32,205 nucleotides of DNA, from assembly GCA_910585245.1 (NCBI GenBank), contig CAJUCO010000028.1, positions 1 through 32,205 of the forward strand, written 5' to 3'. The stretch comes from an uncultured Oscillibacter sp. GTDB lineage: Bacteria > Bacillota > Clostridia > Oscillospirales > Oscillospiraceae. The translations under genes were made by a program, and so were the position numbers. A model generated the notes under the pieces. That model did not search any database, had not been told where the DNA came from, and saw only the letters and a program-made list of their open reading frames with translations. Positions within the stretch are counted from its first letter, which is position 1, and each line of letters begins with the position of its first letter. This document shows, in pieces, positions 22,741-29,784 of this stretch.

Positions 22741-23352
22741 ATGATTGCGATTGTGGATTACGGCGTGGGGAATCTCTTTTCCCTGCGCTCCAGCCTCCGC
22801 TCCCTGGGACTGGAGACGGAGGTCTCCGGCGAGGCGGAGAGGCTCCGGGCGGCAGACCGGATCATTCTCCCCGGCGTGGGGGCCTTCGGCGACGCCGGAG
22901 CCAAATTGGAGGCCACAGGTTTGGCGCCCGTCCTTCGGGAGGAGGCGGGGCGAAAGCCCTTTTTGGGCATTTGCCTTGGAATGCAGCTGCTGTTTGACCG
23001 GAGCTTTGAATATGGGGAACACCCGGGGCTTGGATTGATTCCCGGCCAGGTGGACTTCTTGGGGGAGGAGCTGGAGGACAAGTCGCTGAAAGTTCCCCAC
23101 ATGGGCTGGAACCGCCTGGCGATTGTAAAAGACGACCCGCTGTTCAAGTATTTTGAAGATGGCGAATATGTTTACTATGTCCACAGCTTCTACGCCCGAA
23201 ATTGCCGGGACAGCACGCTGGGAATCTCCCGGTATGGAAACGCCTCCATTCCCGGGGCGGTCCGCCGGGGGAACGTCTGGGGGACCCAGTTCCACCCGGA
23301 GAAGTCCGGAGACGCGGGCCTCCGGCTGCTGCGGGCCTTTGCGGAGCTTTGA
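22741..23352 (+). CDS. hisH: Imidazole glycerol phosphate synthase, glutaminase subunit
   Basis: Class I glutamine amidotransferase that feeds ammonia to HisF. 203 residues. Triad: Cys78 in FLGICLGMQLLF, His185 and Glu187 in GTQFHPEKSG. An oxyanion-region VGVGAF-like stretch reads LPGVGAFGDA. The ATG directly follows the hisB stop (TAAATG), and the ribosome site is weak, so translation is probably coupled to hisB. The partner hisF is separated from it here by a PPOX gene and hisA. Confidence 0.95.
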   Translation: MIAIVDYGVGNLFSLRSSLRSLGLETEVSGEAERLRAADRIILPGVGAFGDAGAKLEATGLAPVLREEAGRKPFLGICLGMQLLFDRSFEYGEHPGLGLIPGQVDFLGEELEDKSLKVPHMGWNRLAIVKDDPLFKYFEDGEYVYYVHSFYARNCRDSTLGISRYGNASIPGAVRRGNVWGTQFHPEKSGDAGLRLLRAFAEL

Positions 23353-23366
23353 AAGGGAGGGTCGTT

Positions 23367-23837
23367 ATGCGAAGAGCGGACCGGGAGGTTACAAACCCTG
23401 TAAAAATCCGGGAAATTATAACGGCCTGTAGCTGCTGCCGCCTGGGGCTGTGCGACGGGGGCAGGGCCTATGTGGTGCCTCTGGATTTTGGCTTTACGGA
23501 AAAGGACGGGCACTATACCTTCTACTTCCACAGCGCAAAGGAGGGCCGGAAGATCGAACTTCTCCGTGAAAGCGGCTGGGCCTCTTTCGAGATGGACTGC
23601 GGCCACGAGTGGGTTGAAGGTCCAAGGGCGTGTGACCACACCGCCCGGTTTCAATGCGTCATGGGCGGCGGCCCGGTGACGCTTTTGGAGACGGCGGAGG
23701 AAAAGCGGGCGGGTCTCGCCGCCATCATGGCCCATATCACCGGAAGGGACCAATGGGAGATAGGAGAGGACGCCCTGAAGGGCGTGTGCGTTCTCCGCCT
23801 GGAGGTGGAGGAGCTGACCTGCAAGGTCCATGAATGA
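23367..23837 (+). CDS. PPOX-fold (pyridoxamine oxidase/Nim-like) flavoprotein
   Basis: A 156-residue split-barrel protein of the kind annotated as pyridoxamine 5'-phosphate oxidase family or nitroimidazole-resistance-like. Seen: MRRADREVTNPVKIREII, a Cys-rich CSCCRLGLCDGGRAYVVPLD, then YFHSAKEGRKIELLR and a WASFEMDCGHEW block as in Nim-type proteins. A flavin cofactor is expected by family; the substrate is unknown. The ATG at 23367 has AAGGGAGGG upstream, 14 nt after hisH, and hisA follows after 17 nt. It is not a histidine enzyme, so it travels in the operon as a passenger or does repair/detoxification; unresolved. Confidence 0.88.
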   Translation: MRRADREVTNPVKIREIITACSCCRLGLCDGGRAYVVPLDFGFTEKDGHYTFYFHSAKEGRKIELLRESGWASFEMDCGHEWVEGPRACDHTARFQCVMGGGPVTLLETAEEKRAGLAAIMAHITGRDQWEIGEDALKGVCVLRLEVEELTCKVHE

Positions 23838-23854
23838 GAAAGAGGAGCGATACC

Positions 23855-24574
23855 ATGCAGATTTTTCCAGCCATTGACCTGCGGGGCGGGCAGGTGGTCC
23901 GCCTCTATCAGGGGGACTATGAGCAAGAGACTGTCTACGGCGCGGACCCCTGCGCCCAGGCCAGGGAGTTTCTTGAGGCCGGGGCCCGGTATCTCCACGT
24001 GGTGGACCTGGACGGGGCCAGAGACGGCGCGCCGGCCAATTTTGAAAGCATAGCCGCCATTGCCGGCCAGGGGGGACTTTTTATCGAAGTGGGCGGAGGA
24101 ATCCGAAGCGAAGAGCGCATCCGTCAGTACCTGGACTTGGGCGTGGGGCGGTGCATTCTGGGCACTGTTGCGGTAAAGGACTTTGCCTTTACCGCCCGTA
24201 TGGCCCAAGTCTATGGGGACCGGATTGCCGTGGGGGTGGACGCCCGGGACGGGTATGTGGCTGTCAACGGCTGGAAGGAGCTTTCCCGGGAAAAGGGGGT
24301 GGACTTCTGCCGCCGCCTTCGGGACGCGGGAGTGAGGACCGTTATTTACACGGACATCAGCCGGGACGGCGCGGGCCGGGGAACCAATCTGGAACTTTAC
24401 GAGGAGCTGGTCCGGATTGAGGACCTGGAGATCACCGCCTCCGGCGGTGTCAGCTCTTTGGAGGAACTGCGGCGTCTGGAGAGCATGGGCGTGCGGGCCG
24501 CCATTTTGGGCAAAGCCCTGTACGCCGGACAGCTGGACCTCCGGACGGTCATCAAGGAGGTGGGAGCGTGTTAG
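23855..24574 (+). CDS. hisA: ProFAR isomerase
   Basis: Amadori rearrangement of the aminoimidazole carboxamide ribotide ProFAR to PRFAR. 239 residues, TIM barrel with the two-fold phosphate sites. Seen: FPAIDLRGGQVVRLYQGDY with catalytic Asp8, HVVDLDGARDGAPAN, EVGGGIRSEERI, and IYTDISRDGAGRGTN with Asp167, then ASGGVSSLEEL. The ATG at 23855 has AGAGGAGCG upstream; the open frame extends seven codons earlier, but only this start gives the family N-terminus. Overlaps hisF by 7 nt. Confidence 0.95.
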   Translation: MQIFPAIDLRGGQVVRLYQGDYEQETVYGADPCAQAREFLEAGARYLHVVDLDGARDGAPANFESIAAIAGQGGLFIEVGGGIRSEERIRQYLDLGVGRCILGTVAVKDFAFTARMAQVYGDRIAVGVDARDGYVAVNGWKELSREKGVDFCRRLRDAGVRTVIYTDISRDGAGRGTNLELYEELVRIEDLEITASGGVSSLEELRRLESMGVRAAILGKALYAGQLDLRTVIKEVGAC

Positions 24575-25323
24575 CCAAGCGAATCATCCCGTGCCTGGAT
24601 GTGCGGAACGGGCGGGTGGTGAAAGGAACCAACTTCGAGGGGCTCCGGGATATGGCGGACCCGGTAGAGCTGGCCCGGTTCTACAACGCCTCCGGAGCCG
24701 ACGAGCTGGTGTTCTACGACATCACCGCCTCCGCCGAGGGCCGGGGACTCTTTACGGATATTCTTCGCCAGGTGGCCTCCGAGATTTTCATTCCCCTGAC
24801 GGTTGGGGGCGGCATCCGGACGCTGGAGGATTTCGACCGGGTGCTGAAATGCGGCGCGGACAAGGTCAGCGTCAATTCCGGAGCCATTGCGAACCCCTCC
24901 ATCATTGGGGCGGCGGCCAAGCGCTATGGGGACCAGTGCGTTGTCCTCAGCATGGACGTGAAGCGGGTGGAGGGACAGTTTCACATCTTTGCCAGAGGGG
25001 GCCGGGAGGACACCGGCATCGACGCCATGGAGTGGGCCGTCCGGGGTGTGGGAGACGGCGCGGGAGAGATCGTGCTGAATTCCATCGACACCGACGGCGT
25101 GAAAACCGGCTTTGATCTGGAGATGCTGGACGCTCTGGCGGAAAGGGTCCGCGTGCCCATTGTCGCCAGCGGCGGCGCGGGGAACATGGAGCACTTTGCA
25201 GAGCTCTTTACCCATCCCGGTGTGGACGCGGGGCTGGCGGCTTCCATCTTCCATTCCAAGCAGGTGGATATCAAGGAACTAAAACGCTACCTCCGAACCC
25301 GGGGGATAGAAATGCGCCTGTGA
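24568..25323 (+). CDS. hisF: Imidazole glycerol phosphate synthase, cyclase subunit
   Basis: Uses ammonia from HisH to convert PRFAR to imidazoleglycerol phosphate and AICAR. 251 residues, TIM barrel. Asp11 in IIPCLDVRNGRVVKG and the second acid in LSMDVKRVEG match the known pair. Other family blocks: ELVFYDITASAEGRG, LTVGGGIRTLEDF, NSIDTDGVKTGFDLEML, VASGGAGNMEHF. GTG start at 24568, with AAGGAGG 7 nt away, and the start overlaps the end of hisA (GTG inside GCGTGTTAG). Confidence 0.96.
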   Translation: MLAKRIIPCLDVRNGRVVKGTNFEGLRDMADPVELARFYNASGADELVFYDITASAEGRGLFTDILRQVASEIFIPLTVGGGIRTLEDFDRVLKCGADKVSVNSGAIANPSIIGAAAKRYGDQCVVLSMDVKRVEGQFHIFARGGREDTGIDAMEWAVRGVGDGAGEIVLNSIDTDGVKTGFDLEMLDALAERVRVPIVASGGAGNMEHFAELFTHPGVDAGLAASIFHSKQVDIKELKRYLRTRGIEMRL

Positions 25324-25337
25324 AAGGATGGTCTCCT

Positions 25338-25919
25338 ATGAAAAATTACACCAGGGCCAGCAAGTTCCTCAGTCTGGTCTTGCGGCACCAGCCGGAAAAA
25401 ATTGGGATTTCCTTGGACCGCCACGGCTGGGCGCCGGTTCAGGAAATTTTGATGGGCATGAATTTGACCATGGAGGATTTGGGCCACATTGTGGAAACGG
25501 ACGAAAAGCAGCGCTACAGTTTTAACGACGGCCGAACCCTCATCCGGGCCAACCAGGGCCACAGTGTCCCGGTGGACCTGGAGCTGGAGCCGGTGGAACC
25601 TCCGGCGCGGCTGTACCACGGCACGGTGGAGCGTTTTTTGTCCTCCATCCAGGCGGAGGGACTGCAAAAACAGCAGCGGCAGTACGTCCATCTCTCCGGC
25701 GATCCGGTGACGGCCGCCAATGTGGGCCGCCGCCGGGGGAAGCCTGTGGTGCTTCAAGTGGATGCCGGAAGAATGCGGCGGGACGGGTTTTCTTTCTACC
25801 GGGCCGCCAACGGCGTGTGGCTGACGGAGACGGTGCCGCCGGAATACCTTGCCCTTTCGGGAGGAGGGCCTCCCTTTGAGACAGACGGATTGACGCGGGA
25901 CGGGTTCCCGGAACTGTGA
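25338..25919 (+). CDS. kptA: KptA/Tpt1-type RNA 2'-phosphotransferase
   Basis: A 193-residue enzyme of the family that transfers an internal RNA 2'-phosphate to NAD+ (releasing nicotinamide and making ADP-ribose 1'',2''-cyclic phosphate). Two domains: an N-terminal winged-helix half (SKFLSLVLRHQPEKIGISLD, GWAPVQEIL, and YSFNDGRTLIRANQGHSVPV) and a C-terminal ADP-ribosyl-transferase-like half (LYHGTVERFLSSIQAEGL, VHLSGDP, NVGRRRGKPVVLQVDAG, NGVWLTETVPPEYL). The conserved Arg-His-Arg-Arg set is visible. The ATG at 25338 has AAAGGA upstream, 14 nt after hisF. Bacterial substrates of this family are not settled; its place inside a his operon is unexplained. Confidence 0.93.
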   Translation: MKNYTRASKFLSLVLRHQPEKIGISLDRHGWAPVQEILMGMNLTMEDLGHIVETDEKQRYSFNDGRTLIRANQGHSVPVDLELEPVEPPARLYHGTVERFLSSIQAEGLQKQQRQYVHLSGDPVTAANVGRRRGKPVVLQVDAGRMRRDGFSFYRAANGVWLTETVPPEYLALSGGGPPFETDGLTRDGFPEL

Positions 25920-25931
25920 AAGGAGAACAAA

Positions 25932-26375
25932 ATGGATAGTGAAATTCGCTGGTGGTTTACGGGCTTTGAGACGGGGCTGGCCGCCCTGCCGGAGGAAGAG
26001 CGGGGGACCCTGCTTCGGGGATGCGCGGAGAACTGCCTCCAAATGGGGATGTTGGATTTTTACCGGGGCGTGCAGGAGCGGTCCGGCGGAGGAATCGACG
26101 AGTTTTTCCAGGCCCTGGGGAAGATGAGCGGTCTGGAGACAGAGGTGGTGCGTCCGGGAAAGGAGTTCTGGCTGATCTTCCACCAGTGCACCTGCTCCCT
26201 TCACACCCAAGGGTACATCAATTCCTGCCTGCTGTGTGAGTGCTCCCGGCAGAGTGTTTTGTACATTCTTCGGGAATTGTGGCCGGAGCGGAGCTTCGAC
26301 GTGGACCCGGAGGGCACCATTTTAAACGGCGCCCAGGATTGCCGTTTCCACATTGTGGAGCAAGAGGGCGCCTGA
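25932..26375 (+). CDS. Cys-rich conserved-looking protein of unknown function
   Basis: Not recognised. 147 residues, no signal or membrane segment. The N-terminal half is helical (MDSEIRWWFTGFETGLAALP...), and the C-terminal half has a dense Cys cluster: HQCTCSLHTQ, SCLLCECSRQ, then GAQDCRFHI. The spacing CxC, CxxCxC and CxF suggests a metal or Fe-S site; V4R-like and thiazoline-hydrolase-like folds have comparable C-terminal Cys patterns, but I would not name one. The ATG at 25932 has AAAGGAG 7 nt upstream, 12 nt after kptA, and its TGA is 1 nt before the hisIE ATG. It is in the his operon by spacing. Confidence 0.85.
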   Translation: MDSEIRWWFTGFETGLAALPEEERGTLLRGCAENCLQMGMLDFYRGVQERSGGGIDEFFQALGKMSGLETEVVRPGKEFWLIFHQCTCSLHTQGYINSCLLCECSRQSVLYILRELWPERSFDVDPEGTILNGAQDCRFHIVEQEGA

Positions 26376-26376
26376 G

Positions 26377-27012
26377 ATGGAGCTAAAATTTGACGAAAAG
26401 GGTCTGATCCCCGCCGTTGTTCAGGACCACTATACCAAGGAGGTTTTGACCCTGGCCTATATGAACGCGGAGAGCCTGGCCATTACCATTGACGAACGGC
26501 GGACCTGCTTTTGGAGCCGGAGCCGCCGGGAGCTCTGGCGGAAGGGGGAGAGCAGCGGAAACCGCCAGCACGTGGTCTCCATCACCGCCGACTGCGACGC
26601 CGACGCCCTGGTGGTGGAGGTGGTCAAGGACGGTCCCGCCTGCCACACCGGGGCGGAGAGCTGCTTTTTCCGGGAGCTCTATCTCTCCGACGAGTTGAAG
26701 CAGTTCAGCTACGAGGGGCTGTATCAGCTCATCGCCGGACGAAAGACCAGCCCCAAGGAGGGCAGCTACACCACCTACCTATTTGAAAAGGGCCTGGACA
26801 AGATCTTGAAAAAGGTGGGGGAGGAGTGTACGGAGGTCATCATCGCCGGACGGAAGGAGGACCGGGAGGAGACCGTCTATGAGATTGCCGATCTCTGCTA
26901 CCACGTGATGGTGCTGATGGTTCAAATGGGTATCACCGTGGAAGACGTTACCCGGGAACTGGAAAAGCGCCATGTGGTGGACCACAAGGTGAAACAGGAG
27001 CGAATGCAGTGA
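26377..27012 (+). CDS. hisIE: Bifunctional PR-AMP cyclohydrolase / PR-ATP pyrophosphatase
   Basis: Second and third steps of histidine synthesis in one chain. 211 residues. HisI half (1 to about 110): LAYMNAESLAITID, RSRRELWRKGESSGN, the metal-binding ITADCDADAL and PACHTGAESCFF. HisE half (about 115-211): KILKKVGEECTEVIIAG, YEIADLCYHVMVLMV. The ATG at 26377 begins 1 nt after the stop of the Cys-rich gene, with AGAGGGCG upstream; a longer frame open to 26353 lies inside that gene. Its 3' end overlaps hisJ by 4 nt (GTGA). Confidence 0.95.
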   Translation: MELKFDEKGLIPAVVQDHYTKEVLTLAYMNAESLAITIDERRTCFWSRSRRELWRKGESSGNRQHVVSITADCDADALVVEVVKDGPACHTGAESCFFRELYLSDELKQFSYEGLYQLIAGRKTSPKEGSYTTYLFEKGLDKILKKVGEECTEVIIAGRKEDREETVYEIADLCYHVMVLMVQMGITVEDVTRELEKRHVVDHKVKQERMQ

Positions 27013-27836
27013 GGGGCTCTTATTGTTCCGTCCATACCCACTCGCGCTTTTGCGACGGAGAAAACACCCTGGCGGAGATGGCCCAGGCGGCCTTCGAGGC
27101 CGGGGTGGTCTCCTTTGGCGCGTCGGGTCACTGCCACACTCCTATGCCGGAGGACCAGGGCTGCGTGTTGCCGGTGGACATGACAGCCTATCGGGAGGAG
27201 GTTCTCCGGCTTCGAGGGGAGTACGCGGGGCGGATGGATGTGCTGTTGGGAATTGAGCTGGACAACTGTGCCGACGTGACGCCGGAGGGCTTTGATTACT
27301 GGATTGGAAGCGTCCACCGTCTCCGGGATTCGGAGGGGAACTGGCACATGGTAGACTGGGATGCGCAGACGTTGAAGGGGTGTTTGCAAAGCCAGTTTAC
27401 GGGTAATTCCCTGATCATGATAAGGAGTTATTATGATGAAGTCTGCCGGATGGCGGCGAGAAAACCCACCGTTCTGGGCCACATAGACCTGATTGCCAAG
27501 TTTAACGAGGATGGGTATTTTTTTGACGAAGATGATTCCCGCTACCGCTTTGCCGCTCTGGAGGCGCTGCACGCGGCAGACCCGGGGGAGACGCTTTTGG
27601 AGATCAACACCGGGGCCATGTCCCGGGGATACCGGAGCGTTCCCTACCCGGCCCTGTTTCTCTTGCGGGAGTGGCGGGATATGGGGGGAAGCATCCTCCT
27701 CTCCGCCGACGCCCACCGTGCCGGAGACGTTGTCTACGGTTACGTCCAGGCGGCGGAACTGGCCCGGGCGGCGGGCTATGAGCGCTCCGCCTTGCTGACA
27801 CACAAGGGACGGGAGGAGCGAGCACTAGTTATTTAG
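27009..27836 (+). CDS. hisJ: Histidinol-phosphatase, PHP family
   Basis: Dephosphorylates histidinol phosphate; the non-HAD (PHP) form that replaces the HisB phosphatase domain. 275 residues. Metal motifs: VHTHSRFCDGENT, GHCHTP, GIELDNCAD, SVHRLRD, GHIDLIAKF, and the terminal SADAHRAGDV. GTG start at 27009 overlaps the hisIE stop, with AGGAG 8 nt upstream. Last gene of the operon, 11 nt before a terminator. Confidence 0.92.
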   Translation: MRGSYCSVHTHSRFCDGENTLAEMAQAAFEAGVVSFGASGHCHTPMPEDQGCVLPVDMTAYREEVLRLRGEYAGRMDVLLGIELDNCADVTPEGFDYWIGSVHRLRDSEGNWHMVDWDAQTLKGCLQSQFTGNSLIMIRSYYDEVCRMAARKPTVLGHIDLIAKFNEDGYFFDEDDSRYRFAALEALHAADPGETLLEINTGAMSRGYRSVPYPALFLLREWRDMGGSILLSADAHRAGDVVYGYVQAAELARAAGYERSALLTHKGREERALVI

Positions 27837-27847
27837 AATACACAAAA

Positions 27848-27890
27848 GACGCGGGATCTGCCCATTTGGCAGTTTCCGCGTCACCTTTTT
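27848..27890 (+). terminator. Terminator of the histidine operon
   Basis: GACGCGG and CTGCC pair with GGCAG and CCGCGTC around a CATTT loop, with a 3x3 internal loop, then ACCTTTTT. No other strong terminator appears between hisZG and here. Confidence 0.85.
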
Positions 27891-27903
27891 GCAAAATTGG
27901 ACG

Positions 27904-27949
27904 AGGACTCCCCCCCACCGTCTTCCACCACGGTGGGGAGAAAGTCCCT
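27904..27949. other. Two-part hairpin in the gene-free gap after hisJ
   Basis: GGACT and CCCCACCGT pair with ACGGTGGGG and AGTCC. It has no T run on either strand. It lies in the 216-nt gap 27837-28052, which otherwise holds only the his terminator and a small hairpin (ACGCCT, CAGG, AGGCGT; 28048-28063) over the end of the regulator gene. Transcript processing or termination of the minus-strand gene is possible. Confidence 0.4.
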
Positions 27950-28052
27950 GTTGTATTTAAAATGTGATCAGTCTTCTGTCCCCACCTGACGAATGCCAAA
28001 TGGGGTGGGCTGGATTACCTCCGAGCCCGGCTCCGCTTCAAAGGGCGACGCC

Positions 28053-28304
28053 TCAGGAGGCGTTCACATGGGACAGCTCCTTCATACACCTGGGGCAGAC
28101 GCTTTTGCCTTTGAAGAGGGTAATATCTTTTGTCGCGTCGCAGAAAATACAGCTGGGCTTATACTTTTTGAGTATAACGGACGAGCCTTCTACATAGATT
28201 TCCAATGCGTCGCGTTCAGCAATGTCTAAGGTGCGACGCATCTCAATGGGAAGCACAATTCTGCCCAACTCATCCACCTTTCTTACAATTCCAGTTGACT
28301 TCAC
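28053..28304 (-). CDS. AbrB/SpoVT-type transition regulator with Cys4 tail
   Basis: An 83-residue DNA-binding protein. Residues 1 to about 48 are a swapped-hairpin AbrB/SpoVT domain (STGIVRKVDELGRIVLPIEM, RRTLDIAERDALEIYVEG). Residues about 55-75 add a CIFC...CPRC double knuckle (CxxC-x15-CxxC), probably binding zinc. The GTG at 28304 has AAGGAGGAG upstream and gives the standard short N-terminus; the longer frame to 28367 is 5' leader. It is divergent from the sporulation genes spmAB with a shared 147-bp region. Regulation of spmAB or itself is inference. Confidence 0.92.
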   Translation of the reverse strand: MKSTGIVRKVDELGRIVLPIEMRRTLDIAERDALEIYVEGSSVILKKYKPSCIFCDATKDITLFKGKSVCPRCMKELSHVNAS

Positions 28305-28353
28305 AGCTCTCCTCCTTTCCCTATGTCCGCGGTGTCTTCCAACAGGTGGTGTA

Positions 28354-28383
28354 ACCTTATCACACATATGTTGAGTTTGTCAA
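28354..28383 (-). promoter_or_regulatory. Promoter of the AbrB-type gene
   Basis: On the minus strand TTGACA (28378-28383) and TAAGGT (28354-28359) are 18 nt apart. No convincing sigma-A promoter is seen for spmA on the other strand, consistent with a sporulation sigma factor, which I cannot confirm here. Confidence 0.55.
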
Positions 28384-28451
28384 TTCTTCCCTTGGAAAAT
28401 TTAAGAAGATGTTCACAATTTGGGGGAAAAAGTAAAAAAAGGAGGGAAATT

Positions 28452-29033
28452 ATGGAAATGGCATGGGTTTGGACAGGAATGGTTACCCTGTCTTTGGTCT
28501 TTGGTCTCCTCTCGGGAAACTTAGACGCAGTGGCAAACGCAGCGCTGGAGGGAGCCCGGTCCGCCGTTGAGCTGAGCTTGTCCATGGCGGGGGTTCTCTG
28601 TCTTTGGAGCGGGGTTATGGAGATCATGAATGCCTGTGGTTTGGCGTCGGGACTGGCGCGGTTGTTTCGTCCTGTGCTGCAAAGGCTGTTGCCGGAGGCC
28701 AGCAAAGATCCGGAGACCCTGGCGGCGGTGTCCGCCAATGTGTCGGCCAACCTCCTGGGGCTGGGGAACGCCGCCACGCCTTTGGGAATCCGGGCCGCCA
28801 GAAAGATGGCGAGAGGTTGCGGCGGCGTGGCCAGTAACGAACTTTGCCTGCTGGTGGTGCTGAACACCGCCTCTATCCAGCTGATTCCGGCCACCATTGC
28901 CTCGGTTCGGGCCGCGGCCGGGTGCGCGACGCCCTTTGATATCCTTCCGGCGGTGTGGCTGGCGTCGCTTATGTCGGTGGCGGCGGGACTGCTGGCGGCT
29001 TGGCTGCTGTCTCATGGGAGGGTGAGGAGATGA
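28452..29033 (+). CDS. spmA: Spore maturation protein A
   Basis: Membrane protein with a nucleoside-recognition (Gate) domain, needed with SpmB for dehydration of the spore core in Bacillus. 193 residues, hydrophobic throughout: WVWTGMVTLSLVFGLLSG, AVELSLSMAGVLCLWSGVM, the conserved VSANVSANLLGLGNAATPLG, and SNELCLLVVLNTASIQLIPA. The ATG at 28452 has AAAGGAGGG upstream; an earlier in-frame ATG at 28323 belongs to the leader. Overlaps spmB by 4 nt (ATGA). Its presence is the clearest sign that the organism makes endospores. Confidence 0.94.
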   Translation: MEMAWVWTGMVTLSLVFGLLSGNLDAVANAALEGARSAVELSLSMAGVLCLWSGVMEIMNACGLASGLARLFRPVLQRLLPEASKDPETLAAVSANVSANLLGLGNAATPLGIRAARKMARGCGGVASNELCLLVVLNTASIQLIPATIASVRAAAGCATPFDILPAVWLASLMSVAAGLLAAWLLSHGRVRR

Positions 29034-29551
29034 ACCTGAGTTCACTGGTGATTCCGGTGCTGCTGGCAGGAGTGGCGGTGTACGGCCTGGGGAAGCGGGT
29101 GGATGTCTATGCCGCCCTGACCCACGGGGCGGAGGAGGGGCTGTCGGTACTTTTGCGGATTGTTCCGGCGCTGGTGGGACTGCTGACGGCGGTGAGTATG
29201 TTCCGGGCCTCCGGAGCCATGGAGTGGCTGTCCGGCCTCTTTGCCCCGGTGCTGGCGCTGCTGGGTATCCCGCCGGAGACCACGCCGCTGATGCTGGTCC
29301 GTCCGGTGTCCGGAAACGGGGCTTTAGCAGTGGCCAGCGACTTAATGGCCTCCCACGGTGTGGACAGCTATGTGGGCCGGGTGGCGGCGGTGATGTTGGG
29401 GAGCACGGAGACCACCTTTTATACCATTGCCGTCTACTTCGGTTCCGCCGGGATCACAAAGACCCGGCACACGGTTCCGGCGGCGCTGGTGGCAGATCTG
29501 ACGGGGTTTGCGGCGGCGGCGCTGGCGGTGCGTCTGTTTTTTGGCGGCTGA
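29030..29551 (+). CDS. spmB: Spore maturation protein B
   Basis: Partner of SpmA, also with a Gate domain. 173 residues: LSSLVIPVLLAGVAVYGLGK, YAALTHGAEEGLSVLLRIVP, LMLVRPVSGNGALAVASDLM, VMLGSTETTFYTIAVYFGSA, and AALVADLTGFAAAALAVRLF. The ATG at 29030 overlaps the spmA stop, with GGGTGAGGAG upstream. A frame open to 28955 lies inside spmA. No hairpin terminator immediately follows; the MITE-like repeat starts 27 nt later. Confidence 0.94.
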   Translation: MNLSSLVIPVLLAGVAVYGLGKRVDVYAALTHGAEEGLSVLLRIVPALVGLLTAVSMFRASGAMEWLSGLFAPVLALLGIPPETTPLMLVRPVSGNGALAVASDLMASHGVDSYVGRVAAVMLGSTETTFYTIAVYFGSAGITKTRHTVPAALVADLTGFAAAALAVRLFFGG

Positions 29552-29577
29552 AACCGGGTGAAAAGACTTTTTTGGTG

Positions 29578-29746
29578 TTTAGGCCTTGTTTGAAAATTGG
29601 CGGAATGCCCAACGGCGAGAGATTTTTTCACCAATCAAGGCAAATTTTCGCAGGCGGGCTGACGCCCGGTAAGAAAATTTAACGCAGAGTGACGGAAAAA
29701 GATCCGCCGTTTTGGGCGTTTCGATATTTTTCAAACAAGGCCTAAA
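29578..29746. mobile_element. MITE-like palindromic element, 169 bp
   Basis: Perfect 19-bp terminal inverted repeats, TTTAGGCCTTGTTTGAAAA (29578-29596) and its complement at 29728-29746, that continue imperfectly inward for about 50 bp (for example GCCCAACGGCG against GCCCAAAACGGCG). The middle is also palindromic, AAATTTT with GGGC and GCCC with AAAATTT. The whole can fold as one long hairpin. It encodes no protein and sits between spmB and an XRE gene. No target-site duplication is obvious in the flanking bases. Confidence 0.75.
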
Positions 29747-29784
29747 GCGGCAGGGAAGGGGAGAATCCCCTCTCCTGCCGCTTT
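29744..29784 (-). terminator. Hairpin at the 3' end of the XRE gene
   Basis: AAAGCGGCAGG and CCTGCCGCTTT pair, with inner GGGGA and TCCCC. It overlaps the XRE stop by 2 nt and the last three bases of the MITE-like element. The T run is short on both strands, so termination is likely weak. Confidence 0.5.

Noticed and set aside
28371..28383. Spo0A box upstream of spmA
   Set aside because: TTTGTCAAT matches the 0A consensus imperfectly and overlaps the -35 box of the regulator gene; too weak to claim.
29578..29746. Rho-independent terminator of spmAB
   Set aside because: The inverted repeat spans 169 bp with long arms and no T run at its end; a mobile palindromic repeat fits better.
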